The position numbers and the translations under genes were made by a program. DNA of 64,000 bases from MFD04580-c1 sp963702995 (lineage in GTDB: Bacteria; Planctomycetota; Phycisphaerae; Tepidisphaerales; Tepidisphaeraceae), in contig OY969783.1 in assembly GCA_963702995.1 (NCBI GenBank), forward strand, positions 5,766,001-5,830,000, given 5' to 3'. Positions 47,316 through 58,271 of the stretch are shown piece after piece. The stretch's first letter is position 1, and every line of letters begins with the position of its first letter. Below the pieces are notes generated by a model. That model did not search any database and had not been told where the DNA came from. It saw nothing but the letters and a program-made list of their open reading frames with translations.

Positions 47316-50300
47316 ATGATGCACGCCCCTCGCCCCCTCGTCATCGCAGTCTGCCTAACCGGTGCCTGGATCGCCGCCGCGTGCGCGCAGGCGCCGCAGG
47401 TTCATCAAACGGCGGGCAGTGAAGTCTTCACGGATGTCGTCCCGGCGGCCGCTGAATTGTCGCCGGCCACGCGGCCGGCGCCGACGACCGACGCGGCCGC
47501 GGAGGCCAAAACGCCGGCCGGCGAGTTGATGCGCGAGAAGGCCGACATGGCCGGCTACGGCGTCGAAACCTATCGACTGGTCAATGAGAAAGACGAGATC
47601 GTATCGGTGTTGCGCAACGGGCTGACGGTGATCGTCAAGCGTGTGCCGTCGCCGGTGGTGTCGGTGCGCGGGTATGCGTTCACCGGCGGCGTCTATGAAG
47701 GGAAGTGGCTCGGTGGGGGGCTGTCGCACCTGCTCGAGCACCTGGTCGCCGGCGGAAGCAACGAGCGCCGCACCGAAGCCGAGAACCGCGACCTGCTCCA
47801 GAAGCTGGGGAACAACTCCAACGCCTACACTAATTACGACCAGACGGCCTTCTTCGTCAACACCACAACCGACGGCATGGACAAAGCCGTAGACCTGGTT
47901 ACCGGCTGGATGCTGGGCGCGAAAATCACCGTGCCCGAGTACCGGCGCGAGTACGAAGTCGTGCAGCGCGAGCTGGAGATGGGCAAGGGAGAGCCCGACC
48001 GCGTCTTCTATTACATGGCGGCGTCGAACCGGTATCGCGTCAGCCCCGCGAAGGTGCCGGTCATCGGCTACCAGGAAGTGATTCAGGGGCTAAGCCGGGA
48101 CGACGTTTTCAGCTACTACAAGCTCGCGTACGTCCCGAACAACATGCTCTTCGCCGTGGCCGGGAACGCCGACCCGGAAAAGATGCTCGACGCGGTGAAG
48201 AAGAACGTCGCCGACGCGAAGCCCGGCCGCGAGTTTTCCCACGATATCGCGGCCGAACCCCCCGTCCTGACGCCTCGCACCGTTGTCGCGACGTTCCCCA
48301 AGCTTGGCCAGGCGCGGCTGCAGCTCGCCTTCCCATCCGTCAAGCTCGATTCGCCGGACCTGTACGCCATGGACCTGCTTGCGACGGCGCTGGGCGGCGG
48401 CGAGAGCGCGACATTTGTTGAGGAAGTTCGCGACAACAAGCAGCTCGTCAACATCATCTACAGTGAACGACGACACGCCCGATTACGCCGACGGCACCTT
48501 CTCCGTGGATATGCAGCTCGACGCCGAAAAAATCGCGCCGGCCACCGCTGAAGTGCTTCGACTCATCGAAGAGGTCAAAACGAAAGGCATCGACCCGGAA
48601 CGGATCGCCCGCGCCAAGACGCAGATGCGGGCGGCCCGCGTCAAGCGCCTGCAGACGGCGGAAGATGTCGCCGAATCGCTCGCGCAGGACTTCATGAGCA
48701 CCGGCGACCCGCATTTCTCCGATAAATACGTCGAGCGGATCGAGAAGGTCACCGCCAAAGACCTCCAGGATGTCGCCAACCGCTACTTGGTTCGATCGCG
48801 CCTGCTCACCACGGCCCTCTTGCCGGCCGAGTACGTCGGCGCCGCGGGCCTGCCCAAGGCCGAGGAGATCCTGCGGCCGGTCGCACCGACCACCCAGCCT
48901 GGCCAAGCCAAGCCCGCCTCGAACATCGTTCGCGTGGACCTGGGCAACGGCACGACGCTGCTGACCAAACGGATCGCCACCTCGCCGCTCGTCGTGATGG
49001 ACCTCTACAGCCTGGGCGGCGTCACCGCCGAGGATGACAAGACCAACGGCCTGGGCTCATTGTCGATGCAGATGCTCCAGCGCGGCACGAAGACGCGCAG
49101 CGCCCGGCAGATCGCCGAATTCTTCGATTCGATCGGCGGTGAGATGGTCACCACCTGCGGCAACAACTCTTGGGCCTGGAACGCGACCTGCCTTAGGGGC
49201 GACTTCGAGAAGGCGTTGGAGGTCTACGCCGACGTCATCGCCAACCCCGCCTTCGCCGATGCCGAGTTGGCGGCCATGAAGCAGCGGACGCTCGCCACGA
49301 TCAGCCAGCAGGACGCGGACTGGACCGCCCAGGCGATGCGGTTCTTCAAGAAGACGTACTACGGCCCCAGGCACAGCCCCTATCAATTCTCGGCGATTGG
49401 CACTGAAGCGAACGTAGCCGGGTTCAACAATGCCGCGGTTCGATACTGGTACGAACAGAAAGTCCTGCGCGGCAAAAAGGTCCTGGCGATCTTCGGCGAT
49501 GTTGACCCCGCTCAAGCCGAAGCGCTCGCCCGCAAGTACCTCGGGAGCAAGCTACCGGCGGCCGAAGCCCACGCGGCAAACGCGCCGGAGATCCCGCTTG
49601 CCGAAGGTCCGCCGGCCGCCCCCGCGGTCGCCGGGCGGCCTGACGTGACCGTCACCCGCGTCGAAGTTCACCAGACCGAGCAAGCCCTGGCTGGGATTGT
49701 CATCGGGTACGACTCCAACAGTGTCGCCGGCGAGCCAGCGACTTTCCCCATCGACGTCGGCTTCACGATGGCCGGCGGCTTTACCTACCCGACCGGGTAC
49801 ATCTTCGAGACCCTTCGCGGCCGCGGGTTGGTGTACGTGGCGCAGGCATCCAACTCACCGGGCCGGCCGGGCTTCCCCGGGACGTTCATCACCTTCGCCG
49901 GGTGTGAACCGAAGAACGTCAACGAAGTGATCGACGTGATGCTGGAGAACATCGCGCGGCTCCAGGGGACGCCGCAGGACATGAATCAGGACTGGTTCGG
50001 CCGGGCGAAGGAGTTGATCGTGGTCGCCGACGCGATGGACAACGAAACGCCGTCGCAACAGTCCCAGCAGGCGGCGTTGGACGAGTTGTTCGGCTTCGGG
50101 TTCGATTGGCATCAAAAGTTCGCCGGCCGCATCCGCGACGTGTCGATCGATCAGGTTCGGGCGATCGCGCGGGAACGGCTCCGGAACTGTGTCGTGACCA
50201 TCTGCACCCCCTCGCCGCAAAAGGTGACGATCAAGCCCGGCCGCCGCGAATACGACCATTTTGACCCCGTCGATCTCACCCCGCGCGGCGTGCAGCACGA

Positions 50301-50319
50301 CACGGGTGGGGCGAAGTAG
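47316..50319 (+). CDS. tandem M16 zinc metallopeptidase, exported, apparent frameshift
   Basis: About 1,000 residues with a signal peptide and two M16 peptidase units. Unit 1 has the inverted zinc motif HLLEH (138-142) in GGGLSHLLEHLVAGGSNERR and the distal glutamate region YEVVQRELEMGKGEP. Near 48466 the reading shifts; adding TG gives NIIYSVNDDTPDYADGTFSV. Unit 2 (from about IVRVDLGNGTTLLTKRIATS) lacks HxxEH, as is usual for the inactive half. It resembles pitrilysin-like periplasmic proteases. GGAG lies upstream of ATG 47316. Target proteins unknown. Confidence 0.85.
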
Positions 50320-50382
50320 GCTTCTGGCGCCGGGTTTCCATAGTGGTTCATCCCCGGCGTCGGCTGCGGCCTCTGACCCGAT

Positions 50383-50472
50383 GTAGCAGGCACACTCCGT
50401 GTGCCGTCCGCCCGCGTTCAAGGGGCCGCGGTTCGAGATCACTGCGGACGCCATATGGAATGTGCCTGCTAC
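50383..50472. repeat. R3 palindromic repeat (GTAGCAGGCAC ends)
   Basis: GTAGCAGGCACACTCCGTGT begins at 50383 and its imperfect complement, ending GTGCCTGCTAC, finishes at 50472. The arms are about 28 bp, with a few mismatches, around a G/C-rich centre. It lies in the 290-bp gap before the cyclodeaminase gene. Confidence 0.7.
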
Positions 50473-50608
50473 TTTGCGATCGCGTCATCCGTCTCCGTCC
50501 GACGCCGCAATACCGGACGGCATTGCAAGCCTACCGAGCTGACCCAACGGAGGCACTGGCGGTTTCCGGTGGAGTGGCCGACTGATTTTATTCACAATTA
50601 AAGGTTCC

Positions 50609-51232
50609 ATGTTCGACGCAACGGCAACCCTGGAAAACTTCTTGAACGCGGCCGCCGCCCGGCAGCCCGCGCCCGGCGGCGGGAGCGTCACGGCCCTTGT
50701 CGGCGCGCTGGCGGCGTCGATGGGGGAGATGACGCTCAACTACAGCGTCGGGAAGAAGGGGTTGGAGGCCCACGAGCCCGCGCTTCGGGCCGCGCTGGCC
50801 GAGCTTCACCGCGCTCGAACCGTCCTCCTTGAGCTCATGGTCGAAGACCAGGCCGCGTTTGAAGAGCTGACGGCCGCCCGAAAGCTCCCGCACGGGCCGG
50901 ACCGGGACGACCGGGTCGCGGCCGGTGTAAGAGCGTGCATTAGCGTCCCCCAGGCCATCGCCGCCACGGGCCCGGCGATCCTGGGCACGTGCGATCGCGT
51001 TGTGGGGATCGTCAATCGCTATTTGTTAAGCGACCTGGCCGTTTGCGCGGAACTGGCGATGGCGACGACACGCTGCGCCATCTACAACGTGCGAGTCAAT
51101 CTCCCCGAAGTGACGAACCCAGCGGAGCGCGAAGCGATCGAGACGACCGTCGGGCACATCCTCCAACGAGCCCTCGAGTTGATCCAGCGTATCCCCCCGG
51201 AAATCTCGGCTCGGCAGGCGGCGGGGGCCTGA
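50609..51232 (+). CDS. cyclodeaminase/cyclohydrolase family protein (FTCD-C domain)
   Basis: A 207-residue all-helical protein. The start LENFLNAAAARQPAPGGGSV has the invariant PAPGGGS, followed by ALVGALAASMGEMTLNYSVG. The family covers formiminotetrahydrofolate cyclodeaminase and methenyl-THF cyclohydrolase (FchA), acting in one-carbon folate metabolism; the sequence does not decide between them. No folate genes are adjacent. Its R3 and R4 repeat neighbours occupy the intergenic spaces on both sides. Confidence 0.9.
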   Translation: MFDATATLENFLNAAAARQPAPGGGSVTALVGALAASMGEMTLNYSVGKKGLEAHEPALRAALAELHRARTVLLELMVEDQAAFEELTAARKLPHGPDRDDRVAAGVRACISVPQAIAATGPAILGTCDRVVGIVNRYLLSDLAVCAELAMATTRCAIYNVRVNLPEVTNPAEREAIETTVGHILQRALELIQRIPPEISARQAAGA

Positions 51233-51258
51233 CCCGAATGGGCACTTTGACTGCGCTT

Positions 51259-51363
51259 CGTAGGGGCCGCAGTGCGGTCCGCACGTCATACGCGCCCCTC
51301 ATTGATCCAGCGTCCGTCCCAGGCCGAGCGTTCCCCGTGCCGAACCGCGGTGCGGCCCCTACG
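51259..51363. repeat. R4 palindromic repeat (CGTAGGGGCCGCA ends)
   Basis: The arms 51259-51284 (CGTAGGGGCCGCAGTGCGGT...) and 51337-51363 (ending GCGGTGCGGCCCCTACG) are inverted complements with a few mismatches. It is located between the cyclodeaminase gene and a small zinc-ribbon gene. Confidence 0.7.
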
Positions 51364-51476
51364 GCCGTCGCGCAAAACGTCGGCCATTCCCCGGTAAAGG
51401 AATGCGCAACGGCGGCCGATAATCCCTGTCTACAGAGGCTCTCTGGCCGCCAGCATCCCGGGCGCTCGACCAAAAA

Positions 51477-51725
51477 ATGTCCGACCCGCGCGACTACAAG
51501 CTCGACCTTACGTCCGGCGCAAAGCCCGCGACGTCCCCCGGCGCGCCTTCCGCCGCCGGCCGCCCGTGGCTAAGCATTCACTTCGCCTGCTGTGGCACGT
51601 ATCAACGGATCTACCGCAACGTTGAAGGCACGCACTATCAAGGGCACTGCCCCCGCTGTGCGCGGCCGGTGCGGTTTGAGGTAGGGTCCGGCGGGACCTC
51701 GTCTCGCGCCTTTACCGTCTCCTAA
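51477..51725 (+). CDS. small cysteine-pair (zinc-ribbon-like) hypothetical protein
   Basis: An 82-residue protein. A polar N-terminus is followed by PWLSIHFACCGTYQRIYRNV and GHCPRCARPVRFEVGSGGTS. The CC and CPRC pairs probably bind one zinc. I recall short proteins of this plan as common in planctomycetes but know no function. No strong ribosome site is visible. Confidence 0.65.
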   Translation: MSDPRDYKLDLTSGAKPATSPGAPSAAGRPWLSIHFACCGTYQRIYRNVEGTHYQGHCPRCARPVRFEVGSGGTSSRAFTVS

Positions 51726-51940
51726 GTCAGCACACCCTTCCAAGCGCTCGCCTTCATCCGCCCGCTGAGCACGCCGATGACCCAGCCTGTGCCTTCGCTC
51801 GGGAGCGCCGCGGCGGTATAGTCGTCGCTTCGCCTGCGGCAGTCTCGCGCAAGGCTGGGGATGCGGCCTGACTTGGTCCGGGCCGCGCGTCACGCCTTCA
51901 ACATCGAGACGGTCCGACAGGCTTCCACGGAGGCGAACCG

Positions 51941-52570
51941 ATGGCCACGACGGCCGACTCAACATCCACAAGCCCTCCCGTCGCTCCGGCGCCCACCGCC
52001 CCCGGGCCGGCCGCCGCCGCGACTCACGCGACTGGCGGCAAGGCGTCCGGCGGCCTTCAGGTCCCGCGACCCGGCGGCGTTTGCAGAGTCTGCGGCCGCC
52101 CGATCCTCCAGGGCGAAAAGTTCATGGCCGCCGTGCGCGAGACGGCGATCGGGCTCGAACGGCTGGATGTCGCTCCCGAGCACTGGGCGTCCTTCGATAA
52201 GGCGGGCTTGCTGGGCTATTGGCAGACGGTGATGCCAAGGGCAGACGAGAAGAAGAAAGTCTTCGTGGACGACGAAGTTCTCTGCAACCTGTTTGAGCGC
52301 CTCGCCGAGGCGACGGAGCCAGCCAAGCTCCATTTCCGGTTCGTCCTGGGGCTCATCCTTATGCGGAAGCGGCTGATCATCTACGAGTCAACGCGCCATG
52401 AGGCGGGTGGCCCGGCCGCCGACGGGCAGCTCTTCCCCGGCCGCGACATCTGGGTCGTGCGGATGAAGGGCCGCGACGATCATCTTGACCTCATCGACCC
52501 GAAGCTCGACGAGGCCCAGACGTTTGAAGTCAGCCAGCAGCTTGGGCAGGTGCTCAACGAAGAACTGTGA
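51941..52570 (+). CDS. hypothetical protein with an N-terminal CxxC pair
   Basis: A 209-residue protein with GGAGG before ATG 51941. A proline/alanine/threonine-rich N-terminal 45 residues are followed by CRVCGRPILQGEKFMAAVRE, then a DE-rich domain including VFVDDEVLCNLFERLAEATE and FRFVLGLILMRKRLIIYEST. The family is unknown to me; it looks like a cytoplasmic metal-site protein. It lies 26 bp before the alcohol dehydrogenase and is probably cotranscribed with it. Confidence 0.7.
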   Translation: MATTADSTSTSPPVAPAPTAPGPAAAATHATGGKASGGLQVPRPGGVCRVCGRPILQGEKFMAAVRETAIGLERLDVAPEHWASFDKAGLLGYWQTVMPRADEKKKVFVDDEVLCNLFERLAEATEPAKLHFRFVLGLILMRKRLIIYESTRHEAGGPAADGQLFPGRDIWVVRMKGRDDHLDLIDPKLDEAQTFEVSQQLGQVLNEEL

Positions 52571-52595
52571 TGCGCGTCCGACCGGCGAGCCCGCC

Positions 52596-53782
52596 ATGAC
52601 CCCATTCGATTTCTACAGCGCGACGCGGATTGTCTTTGGGCAGGGCGTCGTCGCGCGCCTCGGGGAGCTGGTCGCCGGACTGGGCCATAAGCCGCTGGTC
52701 GTTTACGGCGGCGGCGAGCCGGGCGGCGGGGGGCCGGTGGACCGCGTTCTTGCCGCGATCCCGGGCGGGGACCGGGCGCCGCGCACGCGGCAGAAGGGGG
52801 AGCCGACGGTGAGCGACGTCGAGCGTGGCGTGCGCGTCGGCCGCGAGGGCGGGTGCGACTTCATCGTGGCAGTGGGAGGCGGCAGCACGATCGACGCCGG
52901 AAAGGCGATCGCCGGCCTTCTTGCCAATGACGGGGCGGTGACCGATTACATGGAGGTTGTCGGGCGCGGCCTGAAGCTCTCGCGGCCGGCAGTGCCCTGG
53001 GTCGCCATCCCGACCACCGCCGGCACCGGCGCCGAAGTCACCCGAAACGCGGTCCTGGGGCTGCCGCAGAAAAAGTTCAAGGCAAGTATCCGAAGTGATC
53101 TGCTGCTCCCGCGCGTTGCGCTGGTGGACCCGGAGCTGGGGATGTCGGTGCCGCCAGACGTGACGGCGTGCTCCGGCATGGACGCGCTGTGCCAGTGCAT
53201 TGAGGCCTACACCTCGACTGGTGCAAACGCGTTGACCGACGCGATCGCGATGCAGGGCATCCGCTTGGCCGCCCGCGCGTGCCTCGCGCCGTCGCTGACG
53301 GCGAGGACGCCTCCTCCCGCGAGGAGATGGCCATGGCCGCGCTCCTCAGCGGGATCGCCCTCACGAACGCAGGCCTTGGCGCCGTGCACGGCTTTGCGGC
53401 GCCGCTGGGCGCCAACTTCCCGATCCCGCACGGCGCGGTCTGTGCGGCGCTGCTTCCTCACGTGATCGCGGCGAACGCGGCCGCTCTGCGGCGGGCCGCG
53501 CCCGACCACCCGGCGAGGGCGCGATACGCGGAGATCGGCCGCATCCTCTCCAAAGGCCCCGCCCTCGGGACCGATGAAGCCATCGAGGCCGCCGTCCGCG
53601 AAACCGCGCTGCTCGCCCGCCACCTCCAGATCCCGCCGCTCCGCAACTTCGGCGTCACCGGGGCGGATGTGGCGGACATGGTGATCCTGGCGAAGAAGTC
53701 CAGCAGCATGCGGTTCAACCCGGTCGCACTCTCCGACGAGTCGCTGGCCGAAGCGCTCCATGGCGCGATCGACAACACCTGA
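52596..53782 (+). CDS. iron-containing alcohol dehydrogenase (group III), apparent frameshift
   Basis: An NAD(P)- and metal-dependent dehydrogenase of about 395 residues. The N-terminal Rossmann part has FDFYSATRIVFGQGVVARLG, FIVAVGGGSTIDAGKAIAGL and VAIPTTAGTGAEVTRNAVLG. The helical part begins with LVDPELGMSVPPDVTACSGM, DALCQCIEAYTSTGANALTD. Near 53285 one base is missing and the frame changes to LPRAVADGEDASSREEMAMA; the metal ligands follow in GLGAVHGFAAPLGANFPIPH. Substrate unknown. The stop overlaps the beginning of the hrpA open frame. Confidence 0.88.
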
Positions 53783-53873
53783 ACGGGTTACGGCTTTTCG
53801 ACCGGTGCCGGGCGCCTGGAAGCGCCCTCTGACCACGAACGCCGAGGGATCGACCCTGGCGGGTTCAGGGGTC

Positions 53874-55951
53874 GTGCAATCGGATCGGATCTTCCGTAGT
53901 CTGTCCGTCACCTTGGACTTCGAACCCCAACTGCTCCTCCGCCGAATCGACGCGTGCCTGCGTCGCGATCAGCACCGGCTCCGATCGCGGCTGTGCGCGA
54001 TCGCGAACCAACTGTCGCGCGGGCAGCAGACTGCGCCACCGGCCGCCCATGCTGATGCGGCCGAGCCCGGCCGCCCGACTCGAACCGATCAAGCCATCCA
54101 GCGGCTGCTCTCCGACATCGATCGCTCGTGCCAGGCCCGCGTCGATCGCCAAACCAATCTCCCCAAGCCAACGTTCCCGGAAGATCTCCCCGTCGTTCAG
54201 CGGCGGACGGAGATCGCCGAGTTAATCGCGAAGCACCAGGTCGTCGTCCTATGCGGCGAGACGGGCTCGGGCAAGACGACGCAGCTCCCCAAGATCTGCC
54301 TCGAGATCGGCCGCGGGGTGAGCGGGATGATCGGCCACACCCAGCCGCGGCGGATCGCGGCCCGGTCGGTCGCGCAGCGGATCGCCGACGAGCTGCAGTC
54401 CGCGCTCGGGCACGCCGTGGGGTACAAAGTCCGCTTCAGCGACCACACGCGGCCGGAGACCCACGTCAAGGTGATGACGGACGGCATCCTCCTCGCCGAA
54501 ACGCAGGCCGACCGGTTCCTCGACCAGTACGACACGCTCATCATCGACGAGGCGCACGAGCGCAGCCTGAACATCGACTTCCTGCTCGGCTACCTGCGGC
54601 AACTGCTCCCGCGCCGGCCCGACCTGAAGCTCATCATTACCTCGGCCACGATCGACCCGCAGCGGTTCAGCCAGCACTTTGGCGATGCGCCGATCATCGA
54701 AGTGAGCGGCCGCACCTACCCGGTCGAGGTGCGCTACCGCCCTCTTGTCAGCGAAGACCCGGAAATCGAGGACCTTCAGACCCAGGATGCCATCCTCCTC
54801 GCGGTGGACGAACTGTTCGCCAGCGGCCCCGGCGACGTGCTGATCTTCCTCTCCGGCGAGCGCGAGATCCGCGAGGTCGCCGAGGCGCTGCGTAAGCACC
54901 ACCCGCCTGGTGTCGAGATCCTCCCGCTCTATGCGCGGCTGAGTGCCGACGAGCAGATGCGCGTCTTCAAGCCGCACCATCGGCCGCGGGTTGTGCTGGC
55001 GACCAACGTCGCCGAGACGTCGCTCACCGTGCCGGGCATCAAGTACGTCGTTGATCCCGGTTATGCCCGCATCAGCCGCTACAGCCCCCGCACCAAGGTT
55101 CAACGACTCCCGATCGAGAAGATCAGCCAGGCCAGCGCCGACCAGCGCAAGGGCCGGTGCGGCCGCGTCAGCGAAGGCATCTGCATCCGGCTCTATTCCG
55201 AGGAAGACTTCCAGAGCCGCCCCCGCTTCACCGACCCGGAAATCCTTCGCACCAACCTCGCCAGCGTCATCCTCCAGATGACCGCCTTCCGCCTCGGCAC
55301 GGTGCAGGATTTCCCGTTCGTTGAGCCGCCCGACTACCGCGCCATCCGCGACGGCTACTCGACCCTGCACGAACTGGGCGCCATTGACGAGCGAAACGAA
55401 CTGACACGGATCGGGCACGCGCTCGCGCGGCTTCCGGTGGACCCCCGGATCGGCCGCATGGTCCTGGCGGCCCGGGATGAGAACTGCCTGGAAGAGGTCT
55501 TGATCATCGCGGCCGCGTTATCCGTCCAGGACCCGCGCAGCGCCCCATGGAGAAGCAGGAAGCCGCCGACGAGGCCCACAAGCAGTTTCGCGACGATAGC
55601 AGCGATTTCCTCGGCTTCGTGAAGCTTTGGGATTTCTTTCACCGCCAGGCCGAGCACCTGTCAACGAACAAGATGCGCAAGCTCTGCCAGACGAACTTTC
55701 TCTCGTTCGTCCGGATGCGAGAATGGCACGACATCCATAGCCAGTTGAAGGAAGTGGTAGGGGAGCTGGGCCTCACGCGGCCGAACGGATCGCTCACCGC
55801 CCATCCGAAGCGACCCACAGGGCCGCAGCCCCGTCGAAACCCGCGCGACCCGCGACGGTCCCGCGGCCCATCAAGGAACAGCCGCCCGCAGCACGTCGGG
55901 CAGGCACCGCCTGCCGCTACGGGGAATGCGGATCGAGCACCCAACGCCTGA
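53874..55951 (+). CDS. hrpA: ATP-dependent RNA helicase HrpA, C-terminally shortened, apparent frameshift
   Basis: A DEAH-box helicase. The start is uncertain; GTG 53874 is one choice in a frame open from 53760. Walker A GETGSGKTTQLP is at about residue 128, DEAH at about 225, SATIDPQRFSQHF, ILPLYARLSADEQ, TNVAETSLTVPGIKYVVDPG and QRKGRCGRVSEGICIRLYSE follow, then the HA2 region. A C4 run near 55542 lacks one C; the restored reading DPRSAPMEKQEAADEAHKQF matches the E. coli HrpA pattern DPRERPMDKQQASDEKH. The protein then ends about 100 residues later in repeat-derived sequence. The C-terminal half of HrpA (OB-like and DUF3418, about 600 residues) is missing. Confidence 0.85.
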
Positions 55952-56151
55952 TTGCCGGCCGCCGCTCTTGCGCTGCGCCGCGCAGGTCCAGGACGCGCGA
56001 TGGCCTCGCAACGAGCGGATCGGGCGGTCCGCCATGAAGGCCGCGTATCGAAACGCGGTGCGGACCCGACTTGCCCATCGTTTTCCCACCTCGCAGCCCG
56101 ACTTGGCCGACCATTGCGCTCTGGTGGGAGAAGAGACTAATGCACAAGCAC

Positions 56152-58221
56152 TCACAGAAGCCCCTCAAGCTCCTCCACCAACCGCCCAAAATACGCCATC
56201 GCCGAATCCACCGGCCCCGGTTGCTCCATGTCCACCCCCGCGCCGCGAAGCAGGTCCAGCGGGTACTTTGAGCAGCCGCCCTTGAGGAAGCCGAGATAGT
56301 CCTCCAGCTCGGTCGGGCCGCCGGCGGTGACGCGCTCGCTCAGGGCGATCGCGGCGCTGAGGCCGGTCGCGTACTTGTAGACGTAAAACGCGCGGTAGAA
56401 GTGGGGGATGCGCAGGCACTCCAGCTCAAGTTCGGGGTCGATCGCGAAGTCAGGCCCGAAGTAGAGGTCGAGCAGCTTGCGGTAGCTCTTGCGCAATGCG
56501 TCCACCGTCAGCGGCTCGCCGGCCTCCACCATCGCGTGAATCACGCGCTCGAACTCGGCGAACATCGTCTGGCGGACGATCGTGCCGCGGATCCCGTCGA
56601 TCTGGCGGTTGATGAGGTAGGCGCGCTCCGACGGCGTCTTTGCTGCGGCCATCATGTGGCGCGCCAGAAGCTGCTCGTTGAACGTACTTGCCACCTCGGC
56701 GACGAAGATCGTATAGCTCCAGTACTGATACGGCTGGTTCCGCGCCGACAGGTAGCTGTGCATCGAGTGCCCGGCCTCATGCGCGAGCGTAAAGACGTGA
56801 TCCAGCACGTTCGGCTGGTAGTTCATCATGATGTACGGCGAAGCGTCGAAGCTGCCGTAGCTGAACGCGCCGCTCTGCTTGCCGGCATTCGGATAGCGAT
56901 CGCACCAGCGGCCGGTCGTCAGCCCCTCCCTCAACGCCCGGCAGTAATCATCGCCCAACGGACAGAGCGCGTCCGACACCAAACGCACCGCCTGATCCCA
57001 GGTGTGCCGCTTTTCCAGGTCCGAAAGGATCGGCACGTACGTGTCGTAGTGGTGGATCTCCTTCAGCTTCATCTTTTGCCGGCGCAGCGCGTAATAGCGA
57101 TGGACGGCCGGCAGGTTCTGATGAACCGAGGCGATGAGATTGTCATACACCGAGATGGGGACGCGGTCGTGAAAGAGGGCCGACTCCAGGGCGGTGGGGT
57201 GATTGCGCGCCTTCGCATAGTAGACGTCGCGTTGGACCGAGCCGTTGAGGGCGGCCGCCATGGAATTTTTGTGGGCGTCGTACTGCTTGTAGTAGGCGTG
57301 GAACGCCTCCTTGCGGACGTCGCGTGACGGCGAATGAAGGAACGCGCTGAACGACGAGTGCCCCAGCTCGATCCGCTGCCCCTTCTCGTCGCGGATCATC
57401 CCCCATTTCAGGTCGGCGTCGTTGAGCTGGCGGTAGATCTGGTTCGACGCCTCGCTCATCTGCCCCTGCATCGCCAGCAGGTGCTCTTCCCTCTTCCCCA
57501 GCGTGTGCGGCCGATAGCGGAGCATCCGCTCCAAGGCCAGCCGCCACTCGGCTAGTTCCGGCGCGGCGAGGAACCCGTCAACCGCCCCCGGGTCAAGCTC
57601 CATGATCTCCGGCCGGACAAAGCTGCTCGCCTCGGCCGACTTCGTCGCCACGTGCTGATAACGCCCCTTCATGCGCTGGTATTCGCTGTTCCCCTGGTCC
57701 TCGGCCGTCTTCAGGAACGCATACACGCCGAGCCGCTCGCCGGCCCGGTCAAACTCGGCGTCGAAGCGCAGGCATTCGGCCAGCGTCGTCGCGCTTTCAC
57801 CCAGTTTGCCGCGAAAGCGCCCGTACCCGGCGATCTGTAGTTCCCATCGCGCGAACGCCGCTTCCCAGATCGCGTCGTCGGAGAAGAGGCTCGTGAGGTC
57901 CCAGCAGTCGGCGGGGCTCACCTCGGACCGCGCCGGCAGGGAGGTCGCTTTCCCGTCGCCAGCCTTCACGGCGCCAGCCTTTCTAGCGCCGGCCTTTTTG
58001 GCTCCGGCCTTCTCCGATCGCGCCCCTGCCGGAGCGTTGTTTCGCGACTCGGCGGCCGCCCGCTTCGGGGCAGGGGCAGGCGTGGCGAGCACGCGGTGGC
58101 TCGGCGTCACGCGACGTGCGGGTGTCGCCGGCTCTTTTGTCGTCGTCTTTGTTCTGACGGGTTGACCCTTTTTCGACGCCGGATTGTTCGTCGGCCGCCT
58201 GCTTAACTTCTGCTTTGCCAT
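56152..58221 (-). CDS. pepF: oligoendopeptidase F with basic Ala/Lys-rich N-terminal tail
   Basis: A 689-residue M3 peptidase. The zinc motif HEAGH is at about 481-485 in FTLAHEAGHSMHSYLSARNQ, with the family's downstream glutamate segment TIFVAEVASTFNEQLLARHM. Residues 1-95 are an unusual tail rich in Lys, Ala, Pro and Arg with tandem KAGAKKAGARKAGAVKAG, before the normal PepF start around DCWDLTSLFSDDAIWEAAFA. PepF cleaves short peptides in the cytoplasm. The tail resembles histone H1-like domains and could bind nucleic acid or anionic surfaces; this is inference. ATG 58221 is the only plausible start for the tail. Confidence 0.9.
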   Translation of the reverse strand: MAKQKLSRRPTNNPASKKGQPVRTKTTTKEPATPARRVTPSHRVLATPAPAPKRAAAESRNNAPAGARSEKAGAKKAGARKAGAVKAGDGKATSLPARSEVSPADCWDLTSLFSDDAIWEAAFARWELQIAGYGRFRGKLGESATTLAECLRFDAEFDRAGERLGVYAFLKTAEDQGNSEYQRMKGRYQHVATKSAEASSFVRPEIMELDPGAVDGFLAAPELAEWRLALERMLRYRPHTLGKREEHLLAMQGQMSEASNQIYRQLNDADLKWGMIRDEKGQRIELGHSSFSAFLHSPSRDVRKEAFHAYYKQYDAHKNSMAAALNGSVQRDVYYAKARNHPTALESALFHDRVPISVYDNLIASVHQNLPAVHRYYALRRQKMKLKEIHHYDTYVPILSDLEKRHTWDQAVRLVSDALCPLGDDYCRALREGLTTGRWCDRYPNAGKQSGAFSYGSFDASPYIMMNYQPNVLDHVFTLAHEAGHSMHSYLSARNQPYQYWSYTIFVAEVASTFNEQLLARHMMAAAKTPSERAYLINRQIDGIRGTIVRQTMFAEFERVIHAMVEAGEPLTVDALRKSYRKLLDLYFGPDFAIDPELELECLRIPHFYRAFYVYKYATGLSAAIALSERVTAGGPTELEDYLGFLKGGCSKYPLDLLRGAGVDMEQPGPVDSAMAYFGRLVEELEGLL

Positions 58222-58271
58222 CGTGCTCGTCCTGATCGTCGCTGATCGATCGCCTGGGGAGTCAGCGCCCG

